DNA from: an uncultured Sutterella sp.
GTDB lineage: Bacteria; Pseudomonadota; Gammaproteobacteria; Burkholderiales; Burkholderiaceae_F
DNA length: 10,293 nucleotides
Direction: 5' to 3'
Assembly: GCA_900767875.1 (NCBI GenBank)
Contig: CAAGAT010000027.1
Span: forward strand, 1 to 10,293
Shown here: one piece after another, positions 5,821-10,293 of the stretch
How positions within the stretch are numbered: position 1 is the stretch's first letter
Layout: each line of letters begins with the position of its first letter
The notes under the pieces: generated by a model
Seen by the model: only the letters and a program-made list of their open reading frames with translations
Database searches by the model: none
Told to the model about the DNA's origin: nothing
Made by a program: the position numbers and the translations under genes

Positions 5821-8082
5821 TTATAAGATTTTCGACACCCACCGCTTGGTGCCCGACACAAAGCCCGCCAGGAGTTTGTCGAGCTCGTCGTCGCCGATCA
5901 CAAAGGGCGGCATCAGATAGAAGATGTTTCCGAAGGGGCGCACCCACACCCCCTCGCGCACGAACGCGGGTGCCAGGATCGTGTTGTCGGCGGCGCGATC
6001 AACCTCCACGACGCCGATGGCTCCGAGAACGCGCACGTCGCGCACGCCCTGCAGAGCGCGAAGCGGCTCGAGTCCCTCGCGCAGCTTGGCTTCGATTCCC
6101 CGCACCTTGGCCAACCAATCTTCGCACAGGTAAACGTCCATGGCCGCGCAAGCGGCGGCACATGCGATAGGGTTTGCCATGAAGGTAGGCCCGTGCATGA
6201 GCGCAAAAGGCGCGCGCGAGCTCACGGTGTCAGCCACCTTGTTGCTCGTGCAGACGGCGCTCAGGGTGAGCGAGCCGCCCGTCAGGGCCTTGCCCAGAGT
6301 CATGATGTCGGGCTCGATGCCGGCCCAGTCGCAGGCAAAGCGCTTGCCCGTGCGCCCAAAGCCCGTGGCGATTTCATCGGCGATGAGCAGCACGCCGTAT
6401 TGGTCGCACAGCTTGCGGGCCTCTTTGAGAAAATTGGGGTGGTAAAAGCGCATGGCGCTTGCGCCCTGCACGACGGGCTCAAGTATGAGAGCCGCGATTT
6501 CTTCGCCATGCGCCTCGAGCATCCCGCGCAGCTCGTCCATGTCCGCGGGATCCCACTCGCCCCCGAAGACCGAGCGGGGGGCGTCGATGAAGAGGCGCTG
6601 CGGCAGAGCCCCGGCAAAGAGCCCGTGCATGCCCGCCACCGGGTCGCACACGCTCATCGCGTTCCAGGTGTCGCCGTGATAGCCCTTGCGGATCGTCACG
6701 TAGTTGGTGCGCTTGGTGTAACCGAGCGCAATCTGGTACTGCGCCGCCAATTTGAGGGCGATTTCCACCGCCACCGAGCCCGAGTCGGCGTAAAAGATTT
6801 TCGTCAGGCTCTTGGGAAGGAGTTTGACGAGGCGCAGCCCGAGCTCAACGGCAGGATCGTGCGTAAAGCCCGCAAACATGACGTGGCAGAGCTTTTGAGC
6901 CTGCTCGGCGATCGCCTTGACGATTTCGGGGCGGTTGTAGCCGAAGGCCGCGCACCACCAGCTCGAAGTGCCGTCGATGAGCTCTCGGCCGTCCTCCAAA
7001 ACGATGCGCGCGCCGTGTCCGCCCTTGGCGATGTTCACCGGGGGCGGCAGCGTGGCGGAGGCGTACGGGTGCCAGAGGTGAGCCGAATCAAAGGCGGCCT
7101 TTTCTTCCAGCCGGTAGCCGGCTTCGCTCACCAGGCGGCGGTCGGCGTCCACGGCACTGCCCTTGGTGGTGAGCATGTCGCCCATGATGGCCGCGTTGAT
7201 GCCCACGCGCAGACACTTTTTCTGCACCTCGGCACTTAAGCGGGCGCGGCCGCCCGCAAAGCGCAGCTGCGCCTCGGGGTTGATGAGGCGAAAAAGCGCC
7301 ACGGCGCGCAGGATTTCTTCGTCGGGCAAAAGAGGCTGATCGCCCAGGACCGTGCCCGAGATGGGCGCAAGCACATTGATCGGGATGGACTTAACCTCCA
7401 GGGCGCGCACTTGCAAGGCCAGGTCAATGCGGTCCTTTTCCGTTTCGCCCATGCCGATGATGCCGCCAGAGCAAATGTCCATGCCCACTTCGCGGGCGCT
7501 CTTGAGGGTCTTGATCTTGTCGGCGACCGTGTGGGTGGTGCACACGCTGGCAAAGTACTCGGGGCTCGACTCGAGATTGCAGTGATAGCGCACGACGCCG
7601 GCTTCAAAGAGTTCCTTGAGTTCTTCCTTGGTCAGAAGCCCCGCGCTCAAACACATCTGCATGTCGGTCTGCGCGCGGATCGCCTTGACGCGATCGACGG
7701 TCTCGCGCACCTCGCGGGCCGAGAGCTTGCGGCCGCTCATCACCAGGGAAAAGCGCGAGATGCCGTTGGCCTGGGCCTGCTTGGCGGCTTTGACGGCCGA
7801 GTCCTCCTGCATCAGAGGATAAATCTGAATGCCCGTTTCAAAACGGCGCGACTGGGAGCACCAGGCGCAGTCTTCCGAGCAGCGGCCGGACTTGGCGTTG
7901 ACGATGCCGCAGAAGTTAAAGGTTTGGTTGGCGTAGGTCTGCGTCACCTCTTCGGCGGCCGCCAGCAGCGCCTCCGTGGAAAGGTTGGCAAGCGCGCGGG
8001 CCTCTTCGGGAGCGGGCACCGCCTTGAGGGCGTTTTGCGCAAACGCCAGGCAAAGTTCTTTTTCTCGTGTAAGCGAAGTCAT
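5821..8082 (-). CDS. bioBA: BioB-BioA fusion: biotin synthase plus DAPA aminotransferase
   Basis: One uninterrupted frame of 753 residues. Residues 1-~328 are biotin synthase: radical-SAM cysteines C68, C72 and C75 (CSEDCAWC), YHCNLESSPEYF (166-177), CSGGIIGMGET (204-214) and LRFAGGRA (273-280). Residues ~331-753 are adenosylmethionine-8-amino-7-oxononanoate aminotransferase: HLWHPY (335-340), GTSSWW (371-376), ADSGSVAVE (432-440), KGYHGDTWNAMSVCDP (466-481), IADEIATGFGRTGK (567-580), PLP-binding Lys598 in LGKALTGG, MHGPTFMANP (629-638) and RPFGNIFYLMPP (715-726). BioA uses SAM as amino donor; BioB uses SAM radically to insert sulfur, so both halves consume SAM. They catalyse steps on either side of BioD. 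The halves abut with almost no linker and there is no suitable internal start for BioA. ATG 8082 fits the start of BioB homology, though only a distant AGGA precedes it; in-frame ATGs at 8181 and 8322 would add unrelated sequence. Confidence 0.95.
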   Translation of the reverse strand: MTSLTREKELCLAFAQNALKAVPAPEEARALANLSTEALLAAAEEVTQTYANQTFNFCGIVNAKSGRCSEDCAWCSQSRRFETGIQIYPLMQEDSAVKAAKQAQANGISRFSLVMSGRKLSAREVRETVDRVKAIRAQTDMQMCLSAGLLTKEELKELFEAGVVRYHCNLESSPEYFASVCTTHTVADKIKTLKSAREVGMDICSGGIIGMGETEKDRIDLALQVRALEVKSIPINVLAPISGTVLGDQPLLPDEEILRAVALFRLINPEAQLRFAGGRARLSAEVQKKCLRVGINAAIMGDMLTTKGSAVDADRRLVSEAGYRLEEKAAFDSAHLWHPYASATLPPPVNIAKGGHGARIVLEDGRELIDGTSSWWCAAFGYNRPEIVKAIAEQAQKLCHVMFAGFTHDPAVELGLRLVKLLPKSLTKIFYADSGSVAVEIALKLAAQYQIALGYTKRTNYVTIRKGYHGDTWNAMSVCDPVAGMHGLFAGALPQRLFIDAPRSVFGGEWDPADMDELRGMLEAHGEEIAALILEPVVQGASAMRFYHPNFLKEARKLCDQYGVLLIADEIATGFGRTGKRFACDWAGIEPDIMTLGKALTGGSLTLSAVCTSNKVADTVSSRAPFALMHGPTFMANPIACAAACAAMDVYLCEDWLAKVRGIEAKLREGLEPLRALQGVRDVRVLGAIGVVEVDRAADNTILAPAFVREGVWVRPFGNIFYLMPPFVIGDDELDKLLAGFVSGTKRWVSKIL

Positions 8083-8224
8083 CGTGTTCTTGGGGGGCAA
8101 ATCCTGGGGGTGCCCCTCGTGGGGAGATCGGGCACCGTGACAGCCGCAAATTCTATCTGCCGACCACGGCTTTGCCTTCATCCGAAAAAATGGGAACCTG
8201 TAACAAAGCGCCCTCGGATGTCGG
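8083..8224 (-). promoter_or_regulatory. bioBA leader: candidate -10 and two inverted repeats
   Basis: Non-coding gap between the amidase stop and bioBA. On the minus strand a TAGAAT hexamer (about 75 bases before the start) could be a -10, without a clear -35. An inverted repeat CATCCGA / TCGGATG (8179-8185, 8214-8220) flanks a region containing a six-T run. A second, GGTGCCC / GGGCACC (8109-8115, 8130-8136), can form a hairpin just before the start and competes with a smaller CCCC/GGGG stem inside it (8113-8116, 8121-8124). No BirA-type TTGTAAACC...GGTTTACAA operator is visible. Confidence 0.35.
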
Positions 8225-9487
8225 CTACGGCTGATAGCCAAGCGCCTGCAGGCGGCCGGCAAAGGCAAGCAAGCGCCCGTCCTCGCTCGATCGCATGCCC
8301 ACAAAGAGCGGGCGGCCCGCAAGCGGGAGCGTGAGCTGGGGGAACCCCGTCATCGCCCAGACGGTCTCATACGAGAAGGCGAGCACCGCGTCGATTTTTT
8401 CCCGCTCAAAAAGAGCGGCGAGCGCCTCGGCGAGCGTGCGCTTTTCCGCCAGAGCCTTCTCATAGAGATTGAGGGCGGTCTCTCCGACGAAGTCCCGGGC
8501 CGCCAAAAGACGGTCGGCCCCGTAGGGATGCGGATGGACGCGGTAGCGCTCGACGAGCGCGTCAAAGTCCGGCACCGCCCCGTCCCCATAGGTTTGAAGC
8601 CAGCGCGTCATGGCACCTCGGATGTCGCCGCTCGTGAGTTCTTTATAGCCCGTATACGGACTGGGAAGCGTGATCGGCGTCACGGTGAGGTTCAGGGCGT
8701 CGCACACGCCCCGTAGCGCGGCCAATGCCGCCTCGGCCCCTTCCCCATGGGGCAGCACCACCCCCAGGCGGCGCACGGGTTCCAAGGGCATGTCGAGTGC
8801 TGAATCGGCGCAGACACGGAAGGCCTGGTCAATGTCGGCGCACGCGTGCGCCAGGAACCCCACGGTATCCAAGTGCCGGGAAATCGGCACGATCCCCTCG
8901 GTGGGAATGCGGCCGAACGTGGGCTTGAAACCCACGACGCCCTGGCGCATGGCGGGAAGCAGCACCGAGCCGTTGGTTTCCGTGCCCAGCGCCAGGGGCA
9001 CCAGTCCGCAGGCCACTGCCGCGGCCGATCCCGAACTCGATCCGCCCGGATTACAGCCCGGATACGAGCCGTTAACCGTCCGACCCCAGCGCTGCGAGTA
9101 ACCGGGCGGCAGATGCGTGGAGACAAAACCCGAGAGCTCCGAGAGGGTTGTTTTACCCGCCACGACGGCGCCGGCCGCTTTCAGGCGCGCGACCACGGGG
9201 GCATCGGCCGCCTGGGGATTGGCGGGCAGATGAAGGGACCCGGCGGTGCTCGTCAGGCCCGCCACGTTGATGTTGTCTTTGACAAGGATCGGAAGACCGG
9301 CAAGCACGCCCTCGGTGAGAGCCGGCTCCCAGACGCAATCGGGCGCAAGCTGCGCGACGGCGTTGAACGAACGGCACTGCTCGAGCCGCTTAAGCCAGGC
9401 CTGACGCCGGGCCGCCGGCGAAAGGCTCAAGGAGCCCCTGACGGACTCAAACGACTCAAGCGACTCAAACGTCGGCGTTGAGGCCAT
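8225..9487 (-). CDS. Amidase-signature family hydrolase
   Basis: A 420-residue cytoplasmic enzyme (no signal peptide) of the amidase signature family, which hydrolyses or transfers from carboxamides with a Ser-cisSer-Lys triad. All three can be placed: Lys70 in LPILVKDNINVAG, cis-Ser150 in the NPGGSSSGSAAA signature, and nucleophile Ser174 in GTETNGSVLLPA, with the standard 24-residue spacing between the serines. After it comes GVVGFKPTFGRIPTEGIVPISRHLDTVG, the usual landmark. The substrate is not predictable; it is shorter than GatA and has no GatB/GatC beside it, so it is unlikely to be the Glu-tRNA amidotransferase subunit. ATG 9487 has AGGGGA 8 nt upstream and starts inside the end of tetR (23-bp overlap), implying coupled translation. 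A longer frame from 9571 would only add antisense-like tetR sequence. Its closeness to biotin genes may or may not be functional. Confidence 0.9.
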   Translation of the reverse strand: MASTPTFESLESFESVRGSLSLSPAARRQAWLKRLEQCRSFNAVAQLAPDCVWEPALTEGVLAGLPILVKDNINVAGLTSTAGSLHLPANPQAADAPVVARLKAAGAVVAGKTTLSELSGFVSTHLPPGYSQRWGRTVNGSYPGCNPGGSSSGSAAAVACGLVPLALGTETNGSVLLPAMRQGVVGFKPTFGRIPTEGIVPISRHLDTVGFLAHACADIDQAFRVCADSALDMPLEPVRRLGVVLPHGEGAEAALAALRGVCDALNLTVTPITLPSPYTGYKELTSGDIRGAMTRWLQTYGDGAVPDFDALVERYRVHPHPYGADRLLAARDFVGETALNLYEKALAEKRTLAEALAALFEREKIDAVLAFSYETVWAMTGFPQLTLPLAGRPLFVGMRSSEDGRLLAFAGRLQALGYQP

Positions 9488-10109
9488 GGCCGCCGTCCCC
9501 TTTGACCGTCGCCGCGCCCCTGAGGAAAAAATCGACGGCCGCGAGGGCCATCTCCCGCATCCGCGCCTCATCGGGTGCCGTCGTCACCTGCGCTTTGGTC
9601 CAGGGCAGCCATTTGGCCTTGACGAGCGCGAGAAACTGCCGCGCGCGGTACTCAGGATCGTGCTCGGCCAGAACCCCCTCGCGCATCATCGCAACAAAGG
9701 CGGCCACGGCCACTGACATGCCACCGTTGGGCGAGCCGTCGATGAGCAGCGGCCACATGTCGGGCGAGCGCGCCGCACTGCACAAAAAGAGCTGATACAG
9801 GGACGCGGCCTTGGAGCTGAAATAGGTCTGCGTCAGCGAGAGGGCAAACCGCAGCAGGCGCGTGCGCGAATCCGCATCCTTGTCGGCAAGCAGCTGCGCG
9901 GCCCGGGCAAAGGGCACCTGAATCGTTTCGCGCAGCACGGCCTGCGTCAGAGACGCCTTGGTGTCGTAATAGTTGTAGAGCGTCACCTTCGAGCAGCCAG
10001 CCGCCTTGGCGATGTCCTCCATGGAAACGGCCTCAAAACCGCGCTCAAGAATGGTGTCGCGGGCCGCCTCAAGAATTCGCCGACGGCGTTCGGGAGAAAG
10101 GGTACGCAT
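9465..10109 (-). CDS. TetR/AcrR-family transcriptional regulator
   Basis: A 214-residue protein, typical TetR size. Residues 8-54 form the N-terminal DNA-binding domain: RRILEAARDTILERGFEAVSM, then the helix-turn-helix MEDIAKAAGCSKVTLYNYYDTK with the characteristic T-L-Y-x-Y-Y recognition end. The rest is the helical ligand-binding and dimer domain, of the AefR-like style (FFSSKAASLYQLFL, then WPLLIDG). The start at 10109 fits the family; extending the frame to 10241 would translate the repeats upstream and is rejected. No strong ribosome site precedes 10109. The stop at 9465 overlaps the amidase start, so the amidase is the most likely target, and the regulator probably controls itself. TetR-type regulators (BioQ) control biotin genes in actinobacteria, but no evidence ties this one to bioBA beyond position. 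Confidence 0.9.
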   Translation of the reverse strand: MRTLSPERRRRILEAARDTILERGFEAVSMEDIAKAAGCSKVTLYNYYDTKASLTQAVLRETIQVPFARAAQLLADKDADSRTRLLRFALSLTQTYFSSKAASLYQLFLCSAARSPDMWPLLIDGSPNGGMSVAVAAFVAMMREGVLAEHDPEYRARQFLALVKAKWLPWTKAQVTTAPDEARMREMALAAVDFFLRGAATVKGDGGHGLNADV

Positions 10110-10130
10110 ACTGTGGGGATTGGAAAATTT

Positions 10131-10140
10131 CGGCGCGCCG
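10131..10140. promoter_or_regulatory. 10-bp perfect palindrome upstream of tetR
   Basis: CGGCGCGCCG lies about 22 bases before the tetR start. It could be a half of a TetR operator, but operators of this family are usually longer and a GC palindrome of this size is easily found by chance here. Confidence 0.25.
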
Positions 10141-10148
10141 GGCGGGGC

Positions 10149-10293
10149 TGTTAATGGACACCAAAAATTGACCCACTTTGGACAACAAACCTGACCCACT
10201 TTGGGCGCGCAAAATTGACCCATCAAAAATTGACCCATCAAAATGAGCCTTCGTGCATATCTAGGGGTAGAAGGCGGGGGTAAATCAGTCTGA
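10149..10293 (+). mobile_element. Probable IS21-type element end, running off the right edge
   Basis: From a TG dinucleotide at 10149 the GC-rich sequence changes to a low-GC region carrying four copies of TGACCCA, starting at 10169, 10192, 10216 and 10231. The first two are extended to TGACCCACTTTGG; the last two are part of a perfect tandem 15-mer. IS21-family elements are known for TG...CA ends with several internal repeats that bind the transposase, and this layout matches. No transposase frame is visible in the remaining ~50 bases, so the family call is by end structure only. Confidence 0.5.
10211..10240. repeat. Perfect tandem repeat, two copies of a 15-mer
   Basis: AAAATTGACCCATCA occurs at 10211-10225 and again at 10226-10240 without mismatch. 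Related but diverged copies with CTTTGG after the TGACCCA core lie at 10164-10181 and 10191-10204. Confidence 0.9.

Noticed and set aside
8190..8210. TTGTTACAGGTT on the minus strand as a BirA half-operator
   Set aside because: It matches TTGTAAACC poorly and there is no second half at the needed 14-16 bp spacing.
8083..8322. Longer N-terminus for bioBA from ATG at 8322 or 8181
   Set aside because: The added residues do not resemble BioB, are rich in Arg and Cys, and would overlap the amidase gene or its downstream gap.
4965..8334. Long plus-strand frames opposite bioD and bioBA (4965-6170, 6193-7239, 7411-8334)
   Set aside because: They mirror strongly conserved enzymes on the minus strand and have no motif or ribosome site of their own.
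8961..8985. Asn in the amidase nucleophile motif (GTETNGS rather than GTDTGGS) as a loss of activity
   Set aside because: The nucleophilic Ser, the cis-Ser and Lys are all present and this position varies in the family, so it is not evidence of an inactive enzyme.
10164..10240. CRISPR array
   Set aside because: The repeats are only 7-15 bp, with spacings of 15-24 bp and no room for spacers, unlike CRISPR units.
10110..10241. Longer N-terminus for the TetR regulator from 10241
   Set aside because: The extension is only the translation of the TGACCCA repeats (MGQF-like repeats), so it is not coding.

Overview
The window is GC-rich bacterial chromosome, probably from a Gram-negative proteobacterium. 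It carries a PpiD-type periplasmic-membrane chaperone, a lipoprotein with a classic lipobox and a LeuC relic. The biotin synthase half of one protein resembles the BioB type described from obligate anaerobes. A gut betaproteobacterium such as a Sutterellaceae member would fit, but that is an inference from protein style only. Almost everything is on the minus strand; the exception is one EamA transporter.

Layout, left to right. 1-483: a lipoprotein gene (minus) that runs off the left edge; its last ~137 bases look foreign in composition. 555-1444: a decayed leuC (5' half only, one frameshift, no Fe-S cysteines) followed by a short orphan coding frame. 1604-2548: a divergent EamA/DMT transporter (plus). 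2559-2747: a terminator for each of the flanking convergent genes. 2761-4668: ppiD (minus), with a hairpin-plus-U-tract in its leader and a candidate promoter next to the terminator of the biotin genes.

4769-8082 is the core of the window: a biotin operon on the minus strand. One continuous 753-residue frame holds complete BioB followed by complete BioA with essentially no linker. Its stop codon overlaps the ribosome binding site of a 25-codon ORF, which is followed by a GC hairpin and bioD; a 9-bp-stem terminator closes the unit. The three activities take KAPA to DAPA (BioA), to dethiobiotin (BioD), to biotin (BioB). No bioF, bioC or bioH is in the window. Upstream on the same strand, 8225-10109, are a TetR-family regulator and an amidase-signature hydrolase whose frames overlap by 23 bp. 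They may be part of the same transcription unit (142 bp gap to bioBA), but that is not shown.

10149-10293: tandem and spaced TGACCCA repeats that look like the end of an IS21-type insertion sequence running off the right edge, close upstream of tetR.

Most unusual points: the BioB-BioA fusion, the altered auxiliary-cluster ligand set of its BioB half, and the unannotated 25-aa ORF coupled between bioBA and bioD.
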